Below are positions 20,230 to 31,790 of a stretch of 64,000 nucleotides of DNA, piece by piece; the stretch's first letter is position 1, and each line of letters begins with the position of its first letter. The stretch covers positions 31,855,501 to 31,919,500 of the forward strand of contig CM076140.1 in the NCBI GenBank assembly GCA_038025085.1. Direction: 5' to 3'. A program made the position numbers and the translations under genes. The stretch comes from Tetragonia tetragonoides (Eukaryota; Streptophyta; Magnoliopsida; Caryophyllales; Aizoaceae). Below the pieces are notes generated by a model. That model had not been told where the DNA came from and searched no databases. It saw nothing but the letters and a program-made list of their open reading frames with translations.

Positions 20230-22503
20230 GTGAACTCAAATCCCAAAAGCTTGCTATTAAGGACAGCTAGCATGGAATAACGCCTTGACAAAGTGTCAGC
20301 TACTACATTGATTTTTCCAGCTTTGTATCTTGAAGAGAAGTTGAATGTTTGAAAAAAATTAAACCCACGTAGCATGCCTCTTATTCAGCTTGTGTTGCCC
20401 ATGAAGGTATTTGAGTGCTTAATGATAAGAATGTAGAACAAAAGGTTTTGGCCGCAAATAATGAGTCCATTGATCCAATGCACGCACAATAGCATAAAAC
20501 TCGTTATCATATGTGGAGTAATCGGGTCTAGAGCCACTCAATGTCTCGCTGAAATAAACAATAGGCCTCCCTCCTTGCACAAGAACAGCTCCAATTCCGC
20601 AACCACTTGCATCACACTCAACTTCCAAGGGTTGATTGAAATCTGGAAGGGCTAGGATGGGTGCTTCACAAAGCTTCTCTTTGATCAATTCAAAGGCCCT
20701 TTGGGCGGCCTTTGTCCACTTAAAATTTCCTTTCTTCAAGCACTCAGTAATGGGACTCAACAAAATACTGAAATTCTTTACAAATCGACAATAAAACGAA
20801 GCCAATCCATGAAAACTACGTACCTTCGAAACTGACTTTGGAGTTGGCCAAGTCTTAATCGCTTCCACCTTGAATTGGTTCATGGAAACACCATCCTTGG
20901 ACACCACATAACCCAAGAAAGTAAGACTAGGAACCATGAAAGAACACTTCTCTAGCTTGCCATAGAGCTTGTGTTGTCTCAATGTCTCAAAAACATATTT
21001 CAAGTGTTGTAAATGCTCTTCTTCACTTTTGCTGTACATCAAGATGTCATCAAAGTATACTACCACAAACTTTCCAAGAAGTGGCATTAGCACTTCATTC
21101 ATGAGGCGCATGAATGTGCTAGGAGCATTAGAAAGATCGAATGGCATAACAAGCCACTCATACAACCCATGCTTTGTCTTGAAAGCGGTCTTTCATTCGC
21201 CACCTTCCCTCATTCTAATCTGGTGGTATTCACTTCTCAAAACAACTTTGGAGAATACCTTTGCACCATGTAACTCATCAAGCATATCATCAAGTCTAGG
21301 TATAGGAAACCTATACTTGATAGTAATATTGTTTACAGCACGGCTATCAACACACATTCGCCATGTTCCAACCTTTTTAGGGACAAGTAAGCTTGGAACG
21401 GAACAAGGACTCAAGCTCTCACGAACATAACCCCTTTCCAATAATTCATCAATTTGCCTTTGCAACTTTTTTGACTCCTCCGGATTACATCTATAAGTTG
21501 GTTTGTTAAGCAATTGTGCACCGGGGATGAAATCAATTTGGTGCTCAATTCCTCTCAAGGGTGGACGTCCCGGGGGTAAGTCATTTGGAAACACATCTTT
21601 AAACTCTCCAATTAAAGGTGTAACTAGGGGGTTTAGAGAGCTTTCATTTTCAGCTTGAAGTTCTTTCACAAAGAGGACATAAACAGGCTGTTTTGTAGCT
21701 AATTCCCTCCCCATTTGTGTTTCACTCAAAAATAAGTTCTCATGACTCTTTTCTCTCATTCTCGGTGGACTTATTTTAGATTGAGACAGTGGGGTCAAAG
21801 TGATTTTCTTTTTATCTTTCTCAATAGCATAAACATTCTTTCTTCCATCTTGCATAGCACATCTATCAAATTGCCAAGGCCTCCCCAATAAAACATGACA
21901 TGCATCCATACGAATTACATGACACCAAACAGAATCACGATAACTCTTCCCAATAGAAAACGAAATTAAGGCCTTTTTAGTTACCTTTAAATCATTCCCT
22001 TTGCTCAACCATTGCAACATGTACGGTTTTGGGTGGTTTTGAGTTGGCAAATTTAGCTTCTCCACCGAAGTAGTGGATGGGACAATAGTGCAGCTCCCGC
22101 TGTAAACAATAAGGTTGCATAGCTTCCCTCTGATGGTACAACTTGTTTGAAAGATTTGGTCTCTTTGCTCATCTTCTAGGGACGCTGATTGAGAGTGGAG
22201 TGCTCTCTTTATGGTGAAAATGTCACCATGCTCATCAGGTTGTGTAATCACTTTGCTCTCCTCAAGCGCACCCTCTCCTTCACAAGATGCATCTATTTCA
22301 TGAATCTCTTGCCTTTCTTTTAGGGTTATCACCTTATTAGTGGGGCATTCAGATTGGTAGTGTCCATAGCCAAGGCAATGCATACACTTACTTTTGTTGC
22401 GTTGTTCTTCCCTCCTCAACTCTGCCAAAGTTTGCTGAATCTTATCTAATCTTGCAAAAGCTTCTTCCATCTTCCTAGAATTAAACCCCAACATGATTCT
22501 CAA
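20230..22503 (-). pseudogene. Chromovirus-like pol: zinc knuckle, protease, reverse transcriptase, RNase H
   Basis: In coding direction: CCHC knuckle CMHCLGYGHYQSEC (near 22390); protease region around SGSCTIV (22100) and LLGRPWQFD (21880); reverse transcriptase with PSLLVPKK, YFDDI (21044-21058) and FLGYVVS; RNase H with VECDASGCGIGAVL; then YKAGKINVVADTLSRR (about 20300). Many key positions are lost. The protease catalytic Asp codon is TAC (Tyr, 22102-22104). The first catalytic Asp of the polymerase is GTT (Val, 21241-21243). A stop codon sits at 21193-21195. A further stop and frame change lie at about 20375-20419. Order and motifs fit chromoviruses; the sublineage cannot be set without integrase. 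Confidence 0.9.
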
Positions 22504-22544
22504 ATAAACAAGTAAAGCACTCGTTCAAAGAAAAACAAACCAAA

Positions 22545-22556
22545 GCTCTGATACCA
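22545..22556 (-). other. Primer-binding site, initiator tRNA-Met type
   Basis: TGGTATCAGAGC on the minus strand, three bases inside the LTR edge at 22560. Same site and spacing as at 1304-1315. Confidence 0.9.
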
Positions 22557-22559
22557 ACT

Positions 22560-23335
22560 TGATGCGCAGCGGATTCAAACAAGTGCTGTTGGTTTGGAAT
22601 TTTGTGGGATTCAAACAAGGTTGTGACCCGAGATAAAGGCTACGCCAACACTCAAGGCCTGGAACTCACCACCAATGATCTTAAAGGCTAGGCCACCGGA
22701 CCAAAGGATAAAGAATTCACTCAACTCACAAAGCTAACAAAATAGCTCTAAAGATGTTAAGATTTTCGGTTTGGATGCACAAAGCCATTTTCATTCAACA
22801 AGTCTGCATTTTCCATTGATATTCATGTCCCTTATATAGAGAAGGGGCTCTTTACAATTCAAAGGACTAGCCTTGATACAATAAAAATCAACTTAAGTGC
22901 TTTAGAGTTCCTAGGAAATAAAACTACGCGCAATCAGCGCATTAAATGCTTCTACATGAACTGAACGCAAATGCAACTTAATCTAACTATAGTAATCAGA
23001 TATCTTTGACCGTTATTTATTGAAAGCATAAAACTCAGTGCTAATCAAGTTACCTTGACCATGGAAAAGCCAAATGAAGAAGAACCAAGTAGATACATTG
23101 AATCTGCCCAAAACTCTCCAATTTATCTCGTAAATTGCAATCTTGACTTCTAGGTTCATTCACGTGAACTCCACATGATTAAACACGACCATTACTAGGA
23201 ACCCATCATGTTGGACTTTTAATTTTTCCACTTAAGAAGCGTAAGCCCATCAATAATTTCAAGTATGGGCTCAATTCAGAACGGACGCTAAATGCAACTG
23301 GGCAGTTTTGAACATCTTGAACTGCTCCGGCGTCA
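22560..23335 (-). repeat. 5' LTR of chromovirus-like element (776 bp)
   Basis: TG..CA ends; TATA-like CTATATAAGGG on the minus strand at about 22829-22839. Its plus-strand start, TGATGCGCAGCGGATTC, matches the left copy's TGATGGGTAGCGGATTC. Satellite resumes at 23336. Confidence 0.9.
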
Positions 23336-26300
23336 ATGTGAAACTACACCAAGTATGTTTACAAGTACAAACAAGTTTCAATTCAAGCTTTTGAATGCAT
23401 TTACGCATTTTGACAGCTCTTTATGAGTAAGGTGAAAGAGATTTGAGTTCTTTTGTGTTGTATATTAAGAGAAAGTATCCAAATACTTTGTTTGCATTCA
23501 TTTGAGTGTGAAATAACACAAGGGATGTTTACAAGTACAAACAAGCTTCAACTCAAGCTTTTGAATACCAACAAAAAAAAAAAAAAAAATTTAAAAAAAA
23601 TAAAGAAATGCGTTTTCCTTGCTCTTACGACTAGGGTGATAGAGACTGGGTTGTTTTGTGTTGTATATTAAGAGAAAGCACCCAAATGTTTTGTTTGCAA
23701 TCATTTGAGTGTGAAACTACACCAAGAATATTATAAAGTACAATCAAGCTTCAAATCAAGCTTTTGAATTAATTTTAGTGTGAAACTTCACCTAGGATGT
23801 TTACAAATACAAACAAGCTTCAACTCAATCTTTTGAATGCATTTACGCGTTTTAATAGCTCTTACGACTAGGGTGATAGAAATTGAGTTCTTTTGTGTTG
23901 TATATTAAGAGAAAGTATCCAAATACTTTGTTTGCATTCATTTGAGTGTGAAACAACCCCAGGGATGTTTACAAGTACAAACAAGCTTCAACTCAAGCTT
24001 TTGAATACATTTACACGTTTTAAAAGCTCTTACGAGTAGCGTCAAAGAGATTTGAGTTCTTTTGTGTTGTATATTTAGAGAAAACATCAAAACAATTTGT
24101 TTGCATTCATTTGAGTGTGAAACTACACGAAGGATGTTTACTAGCACAAATAAGCTTCAACTCAAGCTTTTGAATGCACTTACGTGTTTTAAAAGCTCTC
24201 ACGAGTAGGGTGTACGAGATTTGAGTTCTTTTGTGTTGTGTATTAAGAGAAAGCATCCAAATACTTTATTTGCATTCATTTGAGTGTGAAACTACACCAA
24301 GTATGTTTACAAGTACAAGCAAGTTTCAACTCAAGCTTTTGAATGCATTTACGCATTTTAACAGCTCTTCGAGTAGGGTGAAAGAGATTTAATTCTTTTG
24401 TGTTGTATACTAAGAGAACGCACCCAAATGTTTTATTTGCATTCATTTGAGTTTGAAACTACACCAAGAATCATTTAAAGTACAAACAAGCTTCAACATA
24501 AGCTATTGAATGCAGTTACGCATTTTAAAAGCTCTTACGACTAGGGTGATAGAGATTGAGTTATTTTGTGTTGTATATTAAGAGAAAGCACCAAGAATTT
24601 TTTAAAGTACAAACAATCTTCAACTCAAGCTTTTGAATGCATTTACGTGTTTTAATAGTTCTTACGAGTAGGGTGATAGTGATTTGAGTTCTTTTGTGTT
24701 GTATACTAAGAGAAAGCATCCAAATACTTTGTTTGCATTCATTTTAGTGTGAAACTACACCTAGGATGTTTACAAGTACAAACAAGCTTCAATAAAAGCT
24801 TTTTAATGCATTTTCGCGTTTTAACAGCTATTACGACTAGGTGATAGAAACTGAGTTCTTTGGTGTTGTATATTAAGAGAAAGTTTCCAAATACTTTGTT
24901 TGCATTCATTTGAGTGTGAAACTACACTAAGGATGTTTACAAGTACAAACAAGCTTCAACTCAAGCTTTTGAATGCATTTACGCGTTTGAAAAGCTCTTA
25001 CGAGTAGGGTGAAAGATATTTCAGTTGTTTATTGTTGTATATTAAGTGAAAGCACCCAAGTACTTTGTTTGCATTCATTTGAGTGCGAAACTACACCAAG
25101 GATGCGTACAAATACAAACAAGCTTCAACTCAAGCTTTTGAATATGTTTACGCTTTTTAACAGCTCTTACGACTAGGGTGATAGAGATTGAGTTCTTTTG
25201 TATTGTATATTAAGAGAAAGCACCCAAATTATTTGCTTGCATCCATTTGAGTATGAAACTACACCAAAAATGTTTTAAAGTACAAACAACCTTCAACACA
25301 AGGTTTTGAATGCATTTACGCGTCTTAAAAGCTCTTTGCGAGTAGGGTGAAAGAGATTTGAGTTCTTTTGGGTTGTATATTAAGAGAAAGCACCCAAACG
25401 CTTTGTTTGCATTCATTTGAGTATGAAACTAAATCAATAATGTTTTCAAGTACAAACAAGCTTCGACTAAAACTTTTGAACGCATTTCCGCGTTTAAAAG
25501 CTCTTACGAGTAGGGTGAAATAGATTTGAGTTCTTTTGTGTTGTATATTTAGAGAAAGCACCCAAATGCTTTGTTTGAATTCATTTGAGTGTGAAGCTAC
25601 ACCAAGGATGTTTACAAGTACGAAAAAGCTTCAACTTAAGCTGTTGAAAGTATTTACGCATTTTAACAGCTCTTACGACTAGGGTAATAGAAATTAAGTT
25701 CTTTTGTGTTGTATATTAAGAGAAAGCATCCAAATACTTTGTTTGCATTTATTTGAGTGTGAAAGTACACCAAGGATGTTTACAAGTACAAACAAGCTTC
25801 AAATCATGCTTTTGAATGTATTTACGCGTTTTCAAAGCTCTTACGAGTAGGGTGAAAGAGATTTGAGTTCTTTTGTGTTGTATATTAAGAGAAAGCATCC
25901 AAATATTTTGTTTCCATTCATTTGAGTGTGAAACTACACCAAGTATGTTTACAAGTAGGGTGAAAGAGATTTCATTTACGCGTTTTAAAAGCTCTTACGA
26001 GTAGGGTGAAAGAGATTTAGTTCTTTAGTGTTGTATTTTAAGAGAAAGCACCCAAATGCTTTGTTTGCATTCATTTGAGTATGAAACAACACCAAGAATC
26101 TTTTAAAGTACAAACAAGCTACTACTCAAGCTATTGAATGCATTTACGCGTTTTAAAAGCTATTACGAGTAGGGTGAATGAGAGTTGAGTTCTTTTGTGT
26201 GGTATATTAAGAGAAAGCAATCAAGTACATTGTTTGCATTTATTTGAGTGTGAAACTATACCAAGAATGGTTACAAGTACAAATAAGGTTCAACTCAAGC

Positions 26301-29300
26301 TTTTGAATGCATTTACACGTTTTAAAAGCTCTTACGAGTGGGTGAAAGAGAAAGCATTCATTTGAGTAAGCATGCAAATACTTTGTTTGCATTCATTTGA
26401 GTGTGAAACTAAACCAAGGACGTTTACCGGTACAAACAAGCTTCAACTCAAACTTTTGAATGCATTTATGCATTTTAAAAGCTCTTACGAATAGGGTGAA
26501 AGATATTTCAGTTGTTTTGTGTTGTACATTAAGAAAAAGCACACAAATACTTTGTCTGCATTCATTTGAAAGCGAAACTACACCGAGGATGCTTACAAGT
26601 ACAAATAACCTGCAGCTCAAGCTTTTGAATGCATTTACGTTTCAACAGCTCTTCCGATTAGGGTGATAGAGATTGAGTTCTTTTGTGTTGTATATTAAGA
26701 GAAACCACCCAAATGCTTGGCTTGCATCCATTTAAGTATGAAACTACACCAAAAATGTTTTATTACGTAAAAAAAGTACAAACAACCTTCAACTCAAGCT
26801 TTTGAATGCATTTACGCGTTTCAAAAGCTCTTACGAGTAGGGTGAAAGAGATTTGAGTTCTTTTGTGTTGTATATTAAGAGAAAGCACCCAAATGCGTTG
26901 TTTGCATTCATTTGAGTATGAAACTACACCAATAATCTTTTAATGTACAAACAAGCTGCAACTCAAGCAATTGGACGCATTTACGCGTTTTAAAAGCTCT
27001 TTCGGGTAGGGTGAAAGAGATTTGAGTTCTTTTGTGTTGTATTTTAAGAGAAAGCACCCAAATACTTTGTTTGCATTCATTTTAGTGTGAAACTACACCT
27101 AGGATGTTTACAAGTACAAACAAGCTTCAATAAAAGCTTTTTAATGCATTTTCGCGTTTTAACAGCTATTACGACTAGGTGATAGAAACTGAGTTCTTTG
27201 GTGTTGTATATTAAGAGAAAGTTTCCAAATACTTTGTTTGCATTCATTTGAGTGTGAAACTACACTAAGGATGTTTACAAGTACAAACAAGCTTCAACTC
27301 AAGCTTTTGAATGCATTTACGCGTTTGAAAAGCTCTTACGAGTAGGGTGAAAGATATTTCAGTTGTTTATTGTTGTATATTAAGTGAAAGCACCCAAGTA
27401 CTTTGTTTGCATTCATTTGAGTGCGAAACTACACCAAGGATGCGTACAAATACAAACAAGCTTCAACTCAAGCTTTTGAATATGTTTACGCTTTTTAACA
27501 GCTCTTACGACTAGGGTGATAGAGATTGAGTTCTTTTGTATTGTATATTAAGAGAAAGCACCCAAATTATTTGCTTGCATCCATTTGAGTATGAAACTAC
27601 ACCAAAAATGTTTTAAAGTACAAACAACCTTCAACACAAGGTTTTGAATGCATTTACGCGTCTTAAAAGCTCTTTGCGAGTAGGGTGAAAGAGATTTGAG
27701 TTCTTTTGGGTTGTATATTAAGAGAAAGCACCCAAACGCTTTGTTTGCATTCATTTGAGTATGAAACTAAATCAATAATGTTTTCAAGTACAAACAAGCT
27801 TCGACTAAAACTTTTGAACGCATTTCCGCGTTTAAAAGCTCTTACGAGTAGGGTGAAATAGATTTGAGTTCTTTTGTGTTGTATATTTAGAGAAAGCACC
27901 CAAATGCTTTGTTTGAATTCATTTGAGTGTGAAGCTACACCAAGGATGTTTACAAGTACGAAAAAGCTTCAACTTAAGCTGTTGAAAGTATTTACGCATT
28001 TTAACAGCTCTTACGACTAGGGTAATAGAAATTAAGTTCTTTTGTGTTGTATATTAAGAGAAAGCATCCAAATACTTTGTTTGCATTTATTTGAGTGTGA
28101 AAGTACACCAAGGATGTTTACAAGTACAAACAAGCTTCAAATCATGCTTTTGAATGTATTTACGCGTTTTCAAAGCTCTTACGAGTAGGGTGAAAGAGAT
28201 TTGAGTTCTTTTGTGTTGTATATTAAGAGAAAGCATCCAAATATTTTGTTTCCATTCATTTGAGTGTGAAACTACACCAAGTATGTTTACAAGTAGGGTG
28301 AAAGAGATTTCATTTACGCGTTTTAAAAGCTCTTACGAGTAGGGTGAAAGAGATTTAGTTCTTTAGTGTTGTATTTTAAGAGAAAGCACCCAAATGCTTT
28401 GTTTGCATTCATTTGAGTATGAAACAACACCAAGAATCTTTTAAAGTACAAAAAAGCTACTACTCAAGCTATTGAATGCATTTACGCGTTTTAAAAGCTA
28501 TTACGAGTAGGGTGAATGAGAGTTGAGTTCTTTTGTGTGGTATATTAAGAGAAAGCAATCAAGTACATTGTTTGCATTTATTTGAGTGTGAAACTATACC
28601 AAGAATGGTTACAAGTACAAATAAGGTTCAACTCAAGCTTTTGAATGCATTTACACGTTTTAAAAGCTCTTACGAGTGGGTGAAAGAGAAAGCATTCATT
28701 TGAGTAAGCATGCAAATACTTTGTTTGCATTCATTTGAGTGTGAAACTAAACCAAGGACGTTTACCGGTACAAACAAGCTTCAACTCAAACTTTTGAATG
28801 CATTTATGCATTTTAAAAGCTCTTACGAATAGGGTGAAAGATATTTCAGTTGTTTTGTGTTGTACATTAAGAAAAAGCACACAAATACTTTGTCTGCATT
28901 CATTTGAAAGCGAAACTACACCGAGGATGCTTACAAGTACAAATAACCTGCAGCTCAAGCTTTTGAATGCATTTACGTTTCAACAGCTCTTCCGATTAGG
29001 GTGATAGAGATTGAGTTCTTTTGTGTTGTATATTAAGAGAAACCACCCAAATGCTTGGCTTGCATCCATTTAAGTATGAAACTACACCAAAAATGTTTTA
29101 TTACGTAAAAAAAGTACAAACAACCTTCAACTCAAGCTTTTGAATGCATTTACGCGTTTCAAAAGCTCTTACGAGTAGGGTGAAAGAGATTTGAGTTCTT
29201 TTGTGTTGTATATTAAGAGAAAGCACCCAAATGCGTTGTTTGCATTCATTTGAGTATGAAACTACACCAATAATCTTTTAATGTACAAACAAGCTGCAAC

Positions 29301-30354
29301 TCAAGCAATTGGACGCATTTACGCGTTTTAAAAGCTCTTTCGGGTAGGGTGAAAGAGATTTGAGTTCTTTTGTGTTGTATATTAAGAGAAAGTATTCAAA
29401 TACTTTGTTTGCTTTCATTTGAGTGTGAAACTACACCTCGAATGATTACAAGTACAAAGAAGCATAAACTCAAGCTTTTGAATGCATTTACGCGTTTTAA
29501 AAGCTATTACGTGTATTGTGAAAGAGATTTGAGTTCTTTTGTGTTGTATTTTAAGAGAAAGCATTCAAATACTTTGTTTGCATTCATTTGAGTGTGAAAC
29601 TACACCAAGGATGTTTACAAGTACAAACAAGCTTCAACTCAAGCTTTTGAATGCTTTTACGCGTTTTAAAAGCTCTTACGAGTAGGGTGAAAGAGATTTG
29701 AGTTCTTTTGTGTTGTATTTTAAGAGAAAGCATACAAATACTTTGTTTGCATTCATTTGAGTGTGAAACTACACCAAGGATGTTTACATGTATAAACAAG
29801 CTTCAACTCAAGCTTTTGAATGCATTTACGCGTTTTAAAACCTCTTACGAGTAGGGTGAAAGAGATTTCAGTTGTTTTGTGTTGTATATTAAAAAAAAAA
29901 GCACCCAAATACTTTGTTTGCAGTCATTAGAAAGCGATACTACACCGAGGATGCTTATAAGTACAAATGAGCTTCAACATAAGCTTTTGAATGCATTTAC
30001 GTTTTACCAGCTCTTACGACTAGGGTGATAGAGATTGAGTTCTTTTGTGTTGTATATTAAGAGAAACTACCCAAATTCTTTGTTTGCATCCATTTGAGTA
30101 TGAAAGTACACAAAAAATGTTTTAAAGTACAAACAACCTTCAACTCAAGCTTTTGAATGCATTTACACGTTTTAAAAGCTCTTACGAGTAGGGTGAAAGA
30201 GACTTGAGTTCTTTTGTGTTGTATATTAAGAGAAAGAACCCAAATGATTTTTTTGCATTCATTTGAGTATGAAACTACACCATTAATGTTTTCAAGTACA
30301 AACAAGCTTCGACTCAAGCTTTTGAACGCATTTACGCGTTTTAAAAGCTCTTAC
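23336..30354. repeat. Satellite array, block B
   Basis: Same ~170-bp monomer, with a more mixed set of variants. One has CAGTTGTTTTGTGTTGTA in place of GAGTTCTTTTGTGTTGTA; another has AATCTTTTAAAGTAC in place of GATGTTTACAAGTAC. It includes one more A-rich spacer monomer (about 23570) and the 2,338-bp tandem duplication. Short chimeric monomers occur, such as the one at 25940-25990 where ACAAGTA joins GGGTGAAAG directly. Confidence 0.95.
24721..29396. repeat. 2,338-bp near-identical tandem duplication of satellite
   Basis: 24721-27058 is repeated at 27059 to about 29380-29396 with a constant offset of 2,338. The landmarks TATTACGTAAAAAAAGTAC (26761, 29099), TTTACCGGTAC and the chimeric monomer occur at matching places. 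By eye I found a single difference over most of the length (AAACAAGC near 26110 versus AAAAAAGC near 28448). Neighbouring monomers differ from each other far more, so this is a very recent unequal-exchange product or an assembly artefact. Confidence 0.9.
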
Positions 30355-31790
30355 TGATAGCCTCCGTAAGTAAACGGATTTTATTGAGTAGTATAAAAGA
30401 TTATCGTATCCACAGGGAGCTAGAATATCCAAGTATTAAGTTTCCTCAAATGTAAAACAAGCTAAGCAGTTTGACTTGGATTTTTGTTGTTTCAAACCAA
30501 GAAAATAAAGCTAATAAAATTACGAGAGTCTAGCAAGATAAAAAGATCTAGGGTTGATTTCACTTTACTAGTTTACTTGATGCGATAGATAAACTCAACT
30601 AGCATGTCAATGTCAATCGTTGCAAGGATGGATAAAGAAGCCTAAACCTTCTCTCAAAGCGATAAGGCAAACTCAATGCAAACTTAACTGCATATTCTCA
30701 TGGAGTCAAGTAACATCAAGAGCATGAAGAACGAAAATCAATCCAAAGCCTACAAGATATCCTAATCTACTTTCATGATTAGGCAATCAAGATGATTATT
30801 CGCAGTCCGACAATTAGCATTCCCCTTTCGATTTTATACTAATCATCCAATTATTCAAAACCATCTTTCAAGAATTATGAATTACAATAAGCAAATAAAT
30901 AATCCTGTGCAACAATTCAACAAACATGCTAGCATCAATTTATCAAGACATCAAATAACCCAAATTAAGCTTTATCAACCCTAGAATTAGAAAATTAGCT
31001 ACTCATGATTAAAGAAACTAATAAACAAATGATAAGAATCAAACTAAACATGAATTAGCAAACTCAAAGAAATAACAATCAGAAACTAATGGATTAAAAC
31101 TAAAAGCAATTGAGAGGGAGAAGAGAGAGAGTAGGGATGAGAGATAAACCAAAAGCTTCAATTGAAATGCCCAAAGCTTGAATTTGTTCTTCACAATTGC
31201 AAATAAAACTAGAGAATTTTAGAGTAATCTAAGTGCTTAATTTAAACTCTAAACTATTCTAATGGAGTAGAGAGAGATGATGGATAGAGTGTGGTGAGAG
31301 AAGAGAGGAGAGAGAAGCCCTTTTATAAGCCTATACACGTTTAAACTATTCTAAAGGTCTCTTGTTAATTATGCATAAATCGGACAAGAGCATGATCGTG
31401 CCAACATAGACATGATCGTGCTTGCTCTTTTCTTCAAGATTTTCGGCTACTGACATTCCCAAATGACGACACCTGATCATGCAACTTGGAAGCATGGTCA
31501 TGCACTGTAGAAAACTCCAAGACTTCACGTTTCTAGCATCTCTTTTTATTCCTTCTTTGATTCCTTCTTCTTTGCTTCTTCTCTTGAAACTCCATAGTCC
31601 ATGTTAATTCCAATTGTACATTTGAGCTCCAACATGATCCTAAAATCACATTAAACACACAAACATACCAAAGTAGTGATCCTCATCATAAAATGAATAA
31701 AATCCAATCAAAAGCGAGGATACTCACACAAATATAGGACGGATGAGTGCATATATACCATGAAAATCAACCCTATTTAGGCATTCACCA
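30355..31790 (-). mobile_element. Solo LTR with perfect 5-bp target-site duplication
   Basis: 1,436 bp beginning TGATAGCC and ending TTCACCA, flanked by CTTAC on both sides (30350-30354, 31791-31795). No gag/pol. The minus strand has TATAAAAGGG (about 31317-31327) and AATAAAATCC near its 3' end (about 30375), in the order expected of an LTR promoter and poly(A) signal, so I place it on the minus strand. It contains a GA-rich tract around 31105-31310. The family is not identified. Confidence 0.85.

Larger units (their letters stand above)
19968..23335 (-). mobile_element. Chromovirus-like Ty3/gypsy insertion in satellite, with target-site duplication
   Basis: Starts TGATG at 19968 and ends ..GTCA at 23335. 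Flanking 5-mers are GTGTG (19963-19967) and ATGTG (23336-23340), one mismatch, and satellite sequence is continuous across the insertion point (..TTTGAGTGTG|AAACTACACC). The left LTR is cut short, and integrase plus the end of pol are deleted, leaving gag tail, protease, reverse transcriptase and RNase H. Confidence 0.9.
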
